Positions 57,401 through 60,931 are shown, numbered from the stretch's first letter. The stretch: DNA of 64,000 bases from Branchiostoma belcheri (GCF_001625305.1 NW_017803046.1:2016890-2080889), one strand, 5' to 3'. Numbers and translations: made by a program. The notes: a model not told the origin generated them from the sequence alone.

Positions 57401-59037
57401 CGGCTCCCTCCGCGGCCGCTTGGCAGGACTCTGTCCAACGTCCATCTCAGAAACACTTTGTGGTTCAGTTAGAGGTCAGTAACAACTCAAAAGGTGGAGC
57501 TGTGGGTAAGATGAACAAATCACATCTGTCAATGGTACTAAATCAAAATTTATTTGTACTTTGTGATTAATTTATTTACAATTTATTTACCACATTGGTG
57601 GATCACAATTTAATTATGTTTCCTTCCATTAAAAAATGATATGTCTGTGACATTATATGTCTTAACTTTTCACATATATTTTTCAAACTTCCTTACGTTC
57701 CTTACCTCTGCTGCAAAGTCTTCCTTGTCCCCCTGACGACCAGTGTCGGTCATGGGACTAGGTAGGTTGGTAGGTACCAACCAGGCTAGCTTGACTTCTT
57801 CTAGAGTTACAGGTAAACTGGCAGTGTGAGACTTATAAACAGCAGAGATGATTGCCCTTGATAGAGCTGGCTGGAGAAACCAGACAGATCTAGAGGGGAG
57901 CAAGGGGCCAGTACCTGGCCTGAGCACATATAAATATAGGCAGTAGGAAGGCAGTGTGAAAACCGTTGAGCAGAGGTGTGAAAAACACATGTTTTGAACA
58001 CCCATTATAGAGTGGAACTGCAAACTGACCAGTCTTCATAATAACTGTCTTTACGTTTTGTGTGCACAGTACAACAAAAAGACGTTTGTTTGAAACCTGT
58101 GGCAGCTGTGACTAATTACTTCCAGGCAGTTGGCTCCAAAAGTGAGAGCAGACCTGGTAACTACTTTTCAAACAGAGGTTGAAATGAGAGATTGCTACCT
58201 TCTTTTGACTTGCCCCAAATTCTGACAGTTGTCGAATAGAAGATATTATCCTCACCTTTATATCTATAACCTCCTTGAAAGAAGGTAGAAAGAGAGACAG
58301 AGAGAGGGAGACAGAGGGAGAGAGAGAGAGGGAGCTCGAGGGGGAGTCCAAAAACACAAATGGAGAGCCAGGAAAGAGAGACAGTACAACTGTTTCAGAT
58401 CATGTTTATATTATAGTGTGGTAATTACCCTCATTACTACCACAAACACATGATTAATTAGTCAAATGAATGCAGAAATCAATTAGTTTTGGCAACGTCA
58501 ACAAATTATACGAAATCAGCAATCGTGTCCCTTTTATATACTGTCTTCTGTTTGCGTGAAGTTATAAACAAGCGGTTGAAGTTGTGGGCTCAGATCCTGC
58601 TATTTGCAGCAGTGCGGAACACTTCATTTCAAACCGTGCAATAATTTCAAAACAAAGGATTGTACTTTTTCAACACGTAAAAACTTTGCATGGCATTCGA
58701 ATTATTTGGCGTACATATCTTTTACACCTGTCCTGACTTATAACAAGCTTTAGTCAAGGCAGACAGCAACTATATGCACAGGGTGGACCGGTAAAAGAGA
58801 AGTGTAAGGGCCCGTTGTTCCAGCAATAAATATCCCGCCACATTTGCCCCCCTCCCATTCAGGTAAATTTCACGGTCCAAAAATTAGGTTACAGCGATCT
58901 AACCCAACCTGGATCGCCCTCCATAAAAATAGCAGAACAGTAACACTATGCTGACGTTTGGTCAGAAGCCACATACTTCAGTTAGAAGGAAGAACGAAGT
59001 TTACGTTCACAACTTACCGTTTCAAATCTGCCTCCAT
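1..59037 (-). CDS. rgs3: Gene B: RGS3-like C2-PDZ-DH-PH signalling protein, 27 exons, 3' end outside window
   Basis: This is a multi-domain signalling scaffold, expected to act at the plasma membrane and cytosol. Twenty-seven exons with GT/AG borders join in one open frame of 3,157 bases (1,052 codons, no stop before the window edge). Rough residue positions are: basic N-terminus 1-103, C2 104-240, PDZ 288-365, low-complexity linker 366-516, DH 517-705, PH 736-855, Ser/Pro/basic tail 865-1052 and onward. The C2 motifs HIMQGKGL, CDSYVK, WNRD, LLGCMSFGV and NGWYYLLDE, followed by a PDZ with SFGF, match vertebrate RGS3 in order and spacing. The PH segment resembles a PH-like stretch I recall in long human RGS3, but vertebrate RGS3 has no DH domain. 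The RGS domain (GTPase activation on G-alpha) is predicted to lie beyond base 1 and is not seen. Alternative: another C2-PDZ RhoGEF. Small exons in the 9-13 kb introns could have been missed. Confidence 0.72.
677..880 (+). mobile_element. SINE-like relic
   Basis: A degenerate tRNA-like head is followed by TTAGGCACTTAACACC, GTACCTAGCTTCGGTTAGG and an AAAGATCCCAC block. The same order of blocks occurs in the SINE at 16364-16640. Confidence 0.4.
1690..1770 (+). repeat. Dispersed repeat, GGCCATTATGGCCAGATGACC type
   Basis: The blocks TGGCCA, TTTTAGAGGTAGTCACT and GCAAGTTTGACTGTAC are shared with 42690-42853, and more weakly with 36293-36362. Confidence 0.5.
4131..4192. repeat. 31-bp perfect tandem duplication
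   Basis: Two identical 31-base units, containing TTGCTGGTCCAGTATTTG, sit head to tail. Confidence 0.85.
5400..5450 (+). mobile_element. tRNA-like head, possible SINE fragment
   Basis: GGTTTGAATCC (5431-5441) resembles a pol III B box and sits after a degenerate A-box-like stretch. No clear body follows. Confidence 0.25.
6850..7100. repeat. Tandem array rich in ACCTGCAC/GTGCAGGT
   Basis: About three copies of a roughly 75-base unit contain CCTGCACAGCTCCAATTTTA and TACATGGACCAGTGCAGG. The array ends with TTCGAGCCCTG, the terminus of the CAGGGCTCGAA element family. Related sequence recurs at 33030-33135. Confidence 0.7.
7499..7577 (+). repeat. Dispersed repeat, copy 1
   Basis: GGCTGGAG...GAGGGGAGCAAGGGGCCAG and TACCTGGCCTG...ATATAGGCAG match the copy at 57867-57955 almost base for base. 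Confidence 0.65.
9501..9635 (-). CDS. rgs3: Gene B exon 26: basic Ser-rich segment after PH
   Basis: Forty-five codons include GSGSNRRFSLPLSCVKVKRK and IAPYIHRMSLADVLV. RRFS is a possible basophilic-kinase site. Acceptor ACCACAG, donor GTGAGT, phases 0/0. It begins with ATG and lies downstream of a GC-rich island (9900-10150), so it could also follow an alternative first exon. Confidence 0.75.
9900..10150. promoter_or_regulatory. GC-rich island with TATA-like box upstream of exon 26
   Basis: Local GC content is well above the flanks. TATAAATAG (plus) / CTATTTATA (minus) lies at 9966-9976. On the minus strand a 48-base ATG frame ends at a GTAATC donor-like site near 10098, in the phase required by exon 26. 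Alternative internal promoters are known for vertebrate RGS3. This is a suggestion only. Confidence 0.25.
10676..11029. mobile_element. Non-autonomous TIR element with 5-bp target duplication ATGAC
   Basis: The ends read TAGGGCTCAAAATTTC and GGATTTCGAGCCCCG (inverted, degenerate), flanked on both sides by ATGAC. The terminal type CAGGGCTCGAAAT suggests a hAT-like element. The 133-codon minus frame overlapping it is not a gene. Confidence 0.6.
11468..11595. repeat. Imperfect direct duplication
   Basis: GC(A/G)CCTTATG(A/T)AAGCCTT followed by TAATATAT and ATTCAT occurs twice in tandem. Confidence 0.5.
12957..13013. repeat. Short foldback
   Basis: CTGTTGCTATCCACCATCAC is matched in inverse by GTGATGTTGGATAGCAACAG about 16 bases on. 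Confidence 0.65.
13345..13424 (-). mobile_element. Solo end of the TTAGGCCACACCAA MITE family
   Basis: GAATCCGAGAACCAATTACA and GATGTGGCCTAA match the right ends of the elements near 29.1 kb and 54.2 kb. Confidence 0.5.
14335..14665. repeat. Two to three imperfect direct repeats
   Basis: CAAG(T/C)GGGCAGTGCAG(A/C)CTTTGG recurs 120 bases apart, each time followed by a similar run ending in an AAAAGAG-type segment. A weaker third copy follows and ends in AGTAAAAGATCCCAC. Confidence 0.5.
15880..15975. repeat. Dispersed repeat with ACAAGAAATTGGA core
   Basis: AACTGTAATTTCCAACACAAG, then AAATTGGACTT and CCAGTCTTTGTCAAG. The same order occurs at 26930-27010, and in inverse at 54936-55015. Confidence 0.6.
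16364..16640 (+). mobile_element. tRNA-derived SINE
   Basis: An A-box-like GTGTGGCTAGGCCAG and a B-box-like GGGTTCAATTCC (16409-16420) form a tRNA head. A body with CCCTTGGGAAAGGCACTTGA and GGGTACCTGACTTCGGTTGG follows, a block order known from metazoan tRNA SINEs. It resembles deuterostome SINEs, but the family name is not established here. Confidence 0.6.
18300..18990. repeat. 41-bp minisatellite
   Basis: Some 14 to 16 copies share a unit with TGGCATTCAGCACCAAGGAC and AGGTATG. Because 41 is not a multiple of three, all three frames are translated in turn, which produces long but meaningless open frames on both strands. Its core is shared with the array at 44805-46505. Confidence 0.92.
20935..21320. 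repeat. Tandem array, about 85-95 bp unit
   Basis: About four to five copies share ATCCCACCACAAAAACTGTA, CCTAATGGCTAT, AGACTCCGTAAGCTTGTTAG and GACTCAAAACA. Confidence 0.85.
22030..22535. repeat. Direct duplication of about 290 bp next to exon 25
   Basis: Two diverged copies (22030-22300 and 22318-22535) share GAGCTC(A/G)CAAGAATC, CTCAAG, AATC(C/A)AATTATCTA-like, CAGTGTCAATGA and ACAAAACCTGGA blocks. The second runs to about 100 bases downstream of the exon 25 donor. Confidence 0.65.
22639..22791 (-). CDS. rgs3: Gene B exon 25: PH C-terminal helix
   Basis: It encodes a basic loop (STLRSKRAGLQG), the last strand TVLQASSRRERG, and the C-terminal helix LWLQRIEQCSLSLQQKE. The invariant PH-helix Trp is kept (about residue 843). 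Acceptor CCTCCTCAG, donor GTAACG, phases 0/0. A 13.0 kb intron follows. Confidence 0.9.
25836..25867 (-). CDS. rgs3: Gene B exon 24: PH domain micro-exon
   Basis: This 32-base exon encodes (E)LEFHVTHLSK, a PH beta strand. Acceptor TTTTCAG, donor GTAAGA. The phases fit exons 23 and 25 exactly. The residues continue the PH pattern in register with RGS3 (E-D-L-K-F-C-V-L-Y-L). Confidence 0.85.
26749..26869 (-). CDS. rgs3: Gene B exon 23: PH domain core
   Basis: It encodes VWTMLFNDILVFTNLKEEGK, then ICVIREPIPMEFVLVNTAEN. LFxDxLVFT is the PH strand 3-4 motif, and it aligns with the SDLLLFTKE stretch I recall in long RGS3. Acceptor GTACAG, donor GTAAGC. Confidence 0.92.
26930..27245. repeat. Foldback element in the PH-domain intron
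   Basis: The left arm has ACAAGAAATTGGAG, ACTCCAGTCTTTGTCAAGGA. The right arm has the inverse TCCTTGACAAAGACTGAAGT. Arms are about 75 bases. It belongs to the family at 15880 and 54936. Confidence 0.6.
27318..27375. repeat. TGTA microsatellite
   Basis: GTATGTATGTATG-type repeats run in two blocks just downstream of exon 22. Confidence 0.95.
27401..27481 (-). CDS. rgs3: Gene B exon 22: start of PH domain
   Basis: It encodes HFVVNVPKRTLVHSGELTLV followed by EKKKTTK. R-x-L-(V/I)-x-x-G-x-L is the entry to a DH-associated PH domain, and the Lys cluster suits phosphoinositide contact. Acceptor ACTGCAG, donor GTACAA, followed by a TGTA microsatellite. Confidence 0.9.
27556..27581. repeat. CA microsatellite
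   Basis: About 13 CA units. Confidence 0.97.
27734..27867 (-). CDS. rgs3: Gene B exon 21: end of DH domain and DH-PH linker
   Basis: It encodes ALKQAIKSAQESTMRSSTAH and a Gly/Pro linker, then NLHKIQKSITFAKGVK. The first part is the last DH helix (A...I...(I/A)..AQ/N), the rest leads into PH strand 1. Acceptor ACACACAG, donor GTTTGT, ends in phase 0. Confidence 0.85.
28203..28296 (-). CDS. rgs3: Gene B exon 20: DH conserved region 3 helix
   Basis: It encodes HLSQVAALLDTILRCTSTQH then QDFLDLQTVIR. This aligns with the CR3 helix RxxRYxLLLxxILxxT..xHxDxxxL, but the Arg of PVQR and the RY pair are replaced by His, Ser and Gln. Acceptor CCACACAG, donor GTAGGG. About 600 bases of intron separate it from the assembly gap. 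Confidence 0.87.
28687..28813. mobile_element. MITE of the TTAGGCCACACCAA family
   Basis: The left end is TAAGGCCACACCAATTTGAT followed by GGTTCTCGGATT. The right end is the imperfect inverse AACCAATGATTTAATTTGGTG. An A-rich centre lies between them. Confidence 0.6.
28903..28922. other. Assembly gap (20 N)
   Basis: Twenty undetermined bases. The 120 bases before the gap recur after it, at 29236-29357. Confidence 0.99.
29040..29157. mobile_element. Second MITE of the TTAGGCCACACCAA family
   Basis: The right end reads AAATCCGAGAACCAACAAAT and TTGGTGTGGCCTAA. The left end is less clear. It lies in the segment between the gap and the duplicated flank. Confidence 0.55.
30549..30980. repeat. Long palindrome (foldback), about 430 bp
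   Basis: Arms of about 180 bases match in inverse at roughly 85 percent by eye. Anchor blocks are GGGCTAATAT, GATGTAAGAAATGTGTATA, CCATCAAGGAAC and TTCTGGACTT in one arm and their complements in the other. The centre is rich in AATTCTGCAGAA and CTGGGAACTGGAG. Confidence 0.88.
31505..32225. repeat. Four tandem units of about 190 bp that include the 3' end of exon 19
   Basis: TTATCATCACAATCATACA recurs near 31525, 31735, 31925 and 32090. Each is followed by an AAGCTGTT..GAA-type stretch and then by a copy of the exon 19 end (GCTTGTACAGGAAGGTGT). The unit nearest exon 19 contains the genuine exon end. Confidence 0.8.
32190..32327 (-). CDS. rgs3: Gene B exon 19: DH CR2 and start of CR3
   Basis: It encodes LAELCATFLGYQEGVRHVVK, then a segment ending THTFLYKPAQ. 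L..FLxKPxQ is the hallmark of DH conserved region 3. Acceptor TGCTTAG, donor GTCAGT. The 3' end of the exon has been copied at least three times in the following intron (31505-32060). Confidence 0.88.
32488..32854. mobile_element. CAGGGCTCGAAAT-ended non-autonomous element
   Basis: The left end is CAGGGCTCGAAAT and the right end AATTTTGAGCCCTG. The interior has GTGCACCTTTAAGTGCACCT. No target duplication is visible. Confidence 0.55.
33841..34247. mobile_element. MITE with about 35-bp perfect inverted ends
   Basis: The left end is TTAGGCCACACCAAGTAAAT followed by TTTATGGATGACGTCC. The right end is its exact inverse, ending ACTTGGTGTGGCCTTA. The interior has no coding capacity. Confidence 0.85.
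34625..34731. repeat. Hairpin element with TAGCCTGG ends
   Basis: Arms of about 48 bases, starting TAGCCTGGATGCCAGACCC and matching the inverse GGGTCTGGAACCCAGGCTA, surround a 10-base loop. The arms share GCACACTGGACACAAA. Confidence 0.9.
36293..36362 (+). repeat. Dispersed repeat, GGTTGTTATAGCCAG type
   Basis: GGTTGTTATAGCCAGATGGCC is followed by TATAGAGGTTGTCA and AAAGTTTGT. The first block is identical, bar one base, to that at 42790. Confidence 0.55.
39601..40690. repeat. Four tandem copies of a 250-292 bp unit
   Basis: ACTGCTGACGCAAACTC starts copies near 39605, 39891, 40147 and 40437. Each copy carries AGCTTGTTTGTCACCCAC, CTGTCTCGGTTAATGCCCTT, AACACTGCACATGCTACTGA and GGTCCACCTACTGATGTTTC. 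The fourth copy is the most diverged. Confidence 0.9.
41530..41770 (+). mobile_element. Possible relic of a non-LTR retrotransposon ORF2 C-terminus
   Basis: The 71-codon frame at 41550-41765 contains IREWTDMALSETLRGRENQD then GWRKLVDRCSVVP. DxxxWRxLV near the C-terminus is common in CR1/jockey-type ORF2 proteins. No reverse transcriptase or endonuclease motif is present nearby. Confidence 0.35.
42690..42853 (+). repeat. Dispersed repeat, GGTTGTTATAGCCAG type
   Basis: GGTTGTTATAGCCAGGTGGCC is followed by AAGAGGTAACTGCTT and GCAAGTTTGACTGTAC. It ends about 45 bases from the exon 18 donor. Confidence 0.55.
42899..43018 (-). CDS. rgs3: Gene B exon 18: DH domain, region leading to CR2
   Basis: It encodes MEGLSRYFASQIGTSAESCL, a Pro-containing insert, then VESVGHIYLGK, where VGxIYL is the start of DH conserved region 2. 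The insert between helices is longer than in canonical DH domains. Acceptor AACCCCAG, donor GTACAT. A 10.6 kb intron follows. Confidence 0.87.
43200..43290. repeat. Three tandem 33-bp units
   Basis: TCTCATTG(G/T)T(C/T)GAAC and GCTAATTGCCAT repeat three times, about 45 bases downstream of the exon 17 donor. Confidence 0.85.
43334..43408 (-). CDS. rgs3: Gene B exon 17: DH domain helix
   Basis: It encodes MYLPAVKKQLLPKEHYGKLV and ANMEK, matching the DH stretch Y-x-x-P(L/V)-x(5-7)-L-x(3)-E/H-x(4)-(I/L)-x-N-(I/M)-E. Acceptor TTTGCAG, donor GTAAGG, phases 0/0. Confidence 0.88.
44504..44540. repeat. ATTC microsatellite
   Basis: TTCATTCATTCATTCATT-type repeat with one interruption, just downstream of the exon 16 donor. 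Confidence 0.9.
44580..44675 (-). CDS. rgs3: Gene B exon 16: DH domain conserved region 1
   Basis: It encodes TLCQLEQSRQKAIHTILKSE followed by EHFAAALRSGMQ. The pattern R-x(2)-(A/V)-I-x(2)-(I/L)-L-x-(S/T)-E-x(2)-(Y/F) is DH region 1. The Glu that contacts the GTPase switch is kept at about residue 536; the aromatic three residues on is Phe instead of Tyr. Acceptor TTGTGCAG after a strong pyrimidine tract, donor GTGGGG, phases 0/0. Confidence 0.88.
44805..45151. repeat. 43-bp minisatellite, left block
   Basis: About eight copies share GGCCCTGTCCCTGGTGCTGA and ACACCATATACAATATCACA. The array is interrupted by the element at 45152-46291. Confidence 0.93.
45152..46291. mobile_element. 1,140-bp TIR element inserted in the minisatellite (5-bp duplication CAATA)
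   Basis: The ends read CAGTGTTCGAAATAC and, inverted, CAGTGGTCGAAATAC. CAATA flanks both ends. Subterminal parts share CTGCAAT(T/A)TTGCAG motifs. The interior has a GC-richer block (45300-45600) and CGGTCCGAA-type inverted motifs near 46000. Its open frames show no transposase motif, so it looks non-autonomous. Terminal type suggests hAT, where a 5-bp duplication is unusual. Confidence 0.75.
46292..46505. repeat. 43-bp minisatellite, right block
   Basis: About five copies of the same unit as the left block. The array resumes at CAATATCACACC, exactly where the transposon ends. Confidence 0.93.
47394..47576 (-). CDS. rgs3: Gene B exon 15: linker before DH domain
   Basis: Sixty-one codons encode a charged segment (AKKDTQEEKMEEQ) followed by a moderately hydrophobic stretch and RGERTVKNYK. 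No domain is recognised. Acceptor TTTCGACAG, donor GTAGAA. Both ends are in phase 0, so the exon could be skipped without changing the frame. Confidence 0.78.
47808..47850 (-). pseudogene. Decayed partial copy of the exon 14 3' end
   Basis: On the minus strand it reads as ANLSKITMNTPTK-like, against ANLNKITMDTPTK in exon 14. The exon donor is not kept: AAGACATG replaces AAGGTTTG. It lies in the intron after exon 14, next to a GA-rich run. Confidence 0.75.
47868..47941. repeat. GA-rich low-complexity run
   Basis: GAGAGAGAAAG-type repeats lie between exon 14 and its partial copy. Confidence 0.95.
48011..48205 (-). CDS. rgs3: Gene B exon 14: linker exon with tandem acceptor
   Basis: It encodes an Ala/Ser/Thr-rich linker that includes TAEIIANLNKITMDTPTK. 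The acceptor reads CACAGCAG, a NAGNAG site: use of the first AG starts the exon at 48205 and adds one Gln, while the second starts it at 48202. Donor GTTTGT is weak. A decayed copy of the 3' end of this exon lies about 160 bases downstream in the intron (47808-47850). Confidence 0.78.
48481..48595 (-). CDS. rgs3: Gene B exon 13: last PDZ strand and linker
   Basis: It encodes SCEGPVTLLVQRCKQRPED, the terminal PDZ strand, as in RGS3 IRSCPSE..LLVW. A polar Asn/Ser/Gln-rich linker follows. Acceptor GCTCAG, donor GTAAGT, ends in phase 0. Confidence 0.88.
48905..49010 (-). CDS. rgs3: Gene B exon 12: PDZ domain, second half
   Basis: It encodes DGAAARTCLMEGDRILRLNG and INVTMVTADQLAAQIR. GDRIL.(L/V)NG is the PDZ strand D-E signature, followed by helix B. 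Acceptor CCACAG, donor GTAAGA. Confidence 0.93.
49544..49625 (-). CDS. rgs3: Gene B exon 11: PDZ domain, first half
   Basis: It encodes ITIIKESGSFGFTISSANPV and CVNSVDK. SFGF (residues 299-302) replaces the GLGF carboxylate-binding loop. The block ITI...GFGFTI...P(V)xVxxV is shared with RGS3, RGS12 and ARHGEF11/12 PDZ domains. Acceptor CATTGCAG, donor GTGGGC. Confidence 0.93.
49824..49957 (-). CDS. rgs3: Gene B exon 10: C2-PDZ linker
   Basis: Forty-four codons encode a Ser/Pro-rich linker that ends NRDVQWEQPQQ, directly before the first PDZ strand. Acceptor TGTCAG, donor GTTTGA, phase 0 at the end. The acceptor is followed by a second AG nine bases on, but only the first keeps the frame. Confidence 0.85.
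50565..50735. mobile_element. MITE with GGCCCGGTTTACAC ends, downstream of exon 9
   Basis: The left end is GGCCCGGTTTACACGGGGC with ATCATTTGG inside. The right end is CCAAATGAT...GTGTAAACCGGGCC. The interior is GC-rich (GCGGGCGCCGCGG). Confidence 0.8.
50857..50947 (-). CDS. rgs3: Gene B exon 9: end of C2 domain, GWYYLLDE
   Basis: It encodes VVNGWYYLLDEKVGVHKHLK and a Lys-rich tail ending KKDKKKT. GWYYLL(D/G)E..G..KHLK matches RGS3. The acceptor is CCGAGACAG after a long pyrimidine tract; that tract reads as a hydrophobic peptide if translated, but it is intron. Donor GTGAGA. Confidence 0.93.
51200..51366. mobile_element. Short CAGGGCT-ended element
   Basis: The left end is CAGGGCTTGTAATAC and the right end GGAGTATTTCGAGCCCTG. 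Interior TTCTGCAAT/CTGCAATC resembles the subterminal part of the 45152-46291 element. No target duplication is visible. Confidence 0.5.
54054..54280. mobile_element. MITE of the TTAGGCCACACCAA family
   Basis: The left end is TAAGGCCACACCAATTTGAT plus TTCTTGGTTCCTGGATTTTTGC. The right end is the inverse of TTAGGCCACGCCAATTTTAC. It lies about 170 bases downstream of the exon 8 donor. Confidence 0.75.
54447..54507 (-). CDS. rgs3: Gene B exon 8: C2 domain, LLGCMSFGV
   Basis: It encodes CSELLGCMSFGVDRMLDQTK. LxGCMSFGV is almost identical to the corresponding block in vertebrate RGS3, which makes this one of the strongest orthology marks. Acceptor TCGTAG, donor GTGAGC, ends in phase 0. Confidence 0.93.
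54936..55015. repeat. Dispersed repeat, inverted copy
   Basis: AAAGACTGGAGTTGAACAGA and AAGTCCAATTTCTTGTGTTT are the inverse of the 15880-15975 unit. Confidence 0.55.
55250..55318 (-). CDS. rgs3: Gene B exon 7: C2 domain, LQIAVWNRD
   Basis: It encodes EIGPEDIGRRLQIAVWNRDK and two more lysines. L-x-(I/V)-x-V-W-(N/D)-x-D is the C2 strand 6 and loop 3 signature, and its Asp is kept. Acceptor CCTCCCAG, donor GTAAGG. A foldback element sits only 63 bases upstream in the preceding intron (55381-55546). Confidence 0.92.
55381..55546. repeat. Foldback element next to exon 7
   Basis: The left arm AGCCTCTACCAGGCACCGCG, with GCTGGAAAAATAGTAGAAAT and TGGCC, matches the inverse of 55495-55546 over about 50 bases with few mismatches. 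Confidence 0.88.
56120..56214 (-). CDS. rgs3: Gene B exon 6: C2 domain middle
   Basis: It encodes LSLAPDSEKRTRCKTEIAHD followed by TRKPNYQETFSL. The pattern K-T-x(n)-P-x-(Y/F)-x-E-x-F is the standard C2 strand 4-5 signature. Acceptor CCTCAG, donor GTACGT. Confidence 0.92.
56612..56670 (-). CDS. rgs3: Gene B exon 5: C2 domain, GKGL...CDSYVK
   Basis: It encodes IMQGKGLMPRERKVCDSYVK. The GKGL and CDxYVK blocks are typical of C2 loop 1 and strand 3. The first Asp usually found in calcium-binding loop 1 is not obvious here (PRERKVCD), so calcium binding may be weak. Acceptor CATTGTAG, donor GTAAGT, ends in phase 0. Confidence 0.9.
56942..56992 (-). CDS. rgs3: Gene B exon 4: start of C2 domain
   Basis: It encodes GLLKLAIYKNSGFVTVH, the first two beta strands of a type-I C2 domain. 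It aligns with the QLRLSI..DRVLLLHI stretch of vertebrate RGS3. Acceptor TTTCTAG, donor GTAAGT, both in the phases needed by exons 3 and 5. Confidence 0.85.
57208..57445 (-). CDS. rgs3: Gene B exon 3: basic, NLS-like N-terminal segment
   Basis: Seventy-nine codons are very rich in Arg, Lys, Ser and Pro, including KRPRREPPPRPKQRR (about residues 33-47) and GNKKKRRS near the end. The region looks disordered and could bind acidic lipid or serve as a bipartite nuclear signal. The acceptor is a weak TTCTGAG with a CTAAC branch-like site about 25 bases upstream. The donor is GTGCGT. The exon begins with ATG, so it could also be a first coding exon. Its GC content is far above the surrounding introns. 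Confidence 0.7.
57706..57757 (-). CDS. rgs3: Gene B exon 2
   Basis: This exon encodes PMTDTGRQGDKEDFAAE after the split codon. The acceptor is CCTAG at 57762-57758 after a pyrimidine-rich stretch, and the donor is GTAAGG at 57705-57700. An in-frame ATG at 57753 in CCCATGA context is an alternative start if exon 1 is non-coding. It ends in phase 0, matching exon 3. Confidence 0.55.
57867..57955 (+). repeat. Dispersed repeat, copy 2
   Basis: This is the second copy of the unit at 7499-7577, with the same GAGGGGAGCAAGGGGCCAG core. It lies in intron 1 of gene B just upstream of exon 2. Confidence 0.65.
58276..58340. repeat. GA-rich low-complexity run
   Basis: AGAGAGAGGGAGACAGAGGG-type sequence in intron 1 of gene B. 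Confidence 0.9.
59018..59037 (-). CDS. rgs3: Gene B exon 1 (start codon, MEADLK)
   Basis: The start is proposed at 59037-59035, with G at +4. Six codons plus two bases end at a consensus donor GTAAGT (59017-59012). The phase-2 end joins exon 2 in frame through a CGT codon, and this is the main argument for the exon. Only the coding part is given; the 5' untranslated region runs upstream for an unknown distance toward the gene A terminator. Confidence 0.5.
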
Positions 59038-59503
59038 TCGGCTTGTTTGGTCGTTGGGGAAAGTGTACACAAGTCACGTGGCGGGGGTTTCATATTACGT
59101 TAGGAGGGGTGCGACCACGGTTTTGTACAGACAGTTGTAACGTTACTGTGAATGTTAGCTCGGACCTAAAACTTTGTTTAAACGGAAAAACTTTACTTAT
59201 TTTCAAATCAATAATGCAATTCTGCAGTTAAAGAACTTCACGAGTAAATATGTACATTACTTAATGTCGTGGCCCCTTGGTTTGCTACTCATAATGGTAT
59301 GACCCAAGTCGTGTTCATTTCAGGTACACGCAACGTTACGTGTCAAAAGCGCCTTCAGCGATTATATTATGAAACACAGATAGATAAATGTGAACCTGTT
59401 TGCTTTCTGCGTATTTTCAAAGTCACCTCGTATCCGAATACTAGTAACGTTTAAGAAAAAACACCGACACAAGTGTAAGACCGCACATATAACATTTACA
59501 CGT
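59038..59503 (-). promoter_or_regulatory. Interval between genes A and B; presumed gene B promoter and 5' UTR
   Basis: About 470 bases lie between the gene A poly(A) signal and the first coding exon of gene B. I see no TATA box at a sensible distance. The interval holds a perfect 10-bp palindrome GTAACGTTAC (59137-59146) and two related AACGTTAC/TAACGTTT sites (59331 and 59444). The promoter assignment rests on position only. Confidence 0.4.
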
Positions 59504-59509
59504 TTTATT
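59504..59509 (-). terminator. AATAAA polyadenylation signal of gene A
   Basis: TTTATT on the plus strand reads AATAAA on the coding strand, 146 bases after the gene A stop and inside the interval before gene B. Confidence 0.6.
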
Positions 59510-59654
59510 CGAAAACAACCCCTCCGCTGGGTTAGATACTGACAGCATATGCAAAGACTTTCATTGTTATATTTGTGAATTATCAAACTTTCGAGTCATC
59601 AAAATACTTTTGGTTCTGGTGAGATCATTTGTCATGAGCATATGGCCATATATA

Positions 59655-60931
59655 TCATTCCTCTGAACTACTAGTGTCAGAGACGCAACAAAGCAGTCTG
59701 CAGGCTATTGTAAAACCGGAGAAAAATCGTCGAACCTTGCCTCCAGCATTCAAGTTCACTTTGCCCATGTTTTGCTCATGTGCAGATCTGTCAACCTCTT
59801 CCGACCTCAAACGATTTTGTGAGTCTGTCACTGTTTCCTCTTTGCAGGATACCCCGTCCATAGGCTGTCGATAATCTGAACTCTCCGGTGATGATTTGAC
59901 CTCTTTACAAGCTGGTGGCTTTATACCGTTGCCATGTACATGCTTGGTTTCACATTCTAGCCGTGGGTATTCGCTACGAACTTGGATACCTGCAATGCCA
60001 CATCCAGACGAACGAGGGCGCTGATTACCTACCATGCGTCGCGTTTTCTCGGTGAGGGGGCAGTGGAAACGGCTCTTGGTCTCTTCAGGGATCACATTTT
60101 GTATTTCAGGGAGAGACACTGTGCTTGTGCTGCTTTTCTTATCAAAGCCATCCCCTATCACAACGTCTTGACTTGATTGTGCCGCAGAAACTTTATCGTC
60201 CACCAGGGGTTGTGTTGCGCTGAGTGGAGACTCAGAGAAGTTACCAACGCTGTCATGAACAGGTGTGGCTACTGTTTTCTCAACGGGTCCTCTTGATAAG
60301 AAAGCATTTCCGTCGCCGTTCTTCTCAGCATTCGGCACAAGGTCAAGCTTTTTGACCTCAGTTCCAGTCATCTGTTCTTGCTTATCTCCACCGAGCTGTG
60401 AAAGCCTCTCAGATAGCCTCTCCTTGTCATCAGTTCTGTCCACACGTTCTTGTTTCTGTCCTGAAAGTCCAGTAGACATTTTGTCACTGTTACTGTTCAA
60501 GGAATCCAGGCTATATTTCCTCCACGTCTGTTTCCGGATGCGGCGCTCCTCTTCCCTCATCCGTCTCCTGCACCTGTCCCTCATCATCTTGGCGGTTTCC
60601 TTAGGCTCCTCCGTTCTAAGATCGACATACTTCTCCTGTTCGTCTTTCAAAGACAAGTGTCCGTCTTCCATCTCCAGAACCTCGAGGATGTCCTCGATGG
60701 TGTACAGCCTATCTGTGCCGTTAGGCGGCGCCCCTAACTTCTCTTCGACAGCAGATTCGTTTTTGGTCACCATTTCTAGGATTGAGATTGGTTCCATACT
60801 GCCATTACCGCCTGAAAACTTGGGTTGTTCTGGAACGTCAATATGGCGTTGTCTTTCGAACTGTTGGAGCCCTTCCTCTATGTCGTCCACCGTGTACAAC
60901 GCCTGGGTCCCACTGTCTTTATCGTCAGAAT
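59655..60931 (-). CDS. Gene A exon 2 (terminal)
   Basis: Acceptor TTTACCGCACAG precedes 425 codons and a TAG/TAA-type stop at 59657-59655. It is the longest open frame in the window, and its GC content and lack of low complexity fit coding sequence. The antisense 225-codon frame (60265-60942) is its shadow. Confidence 0.78.
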
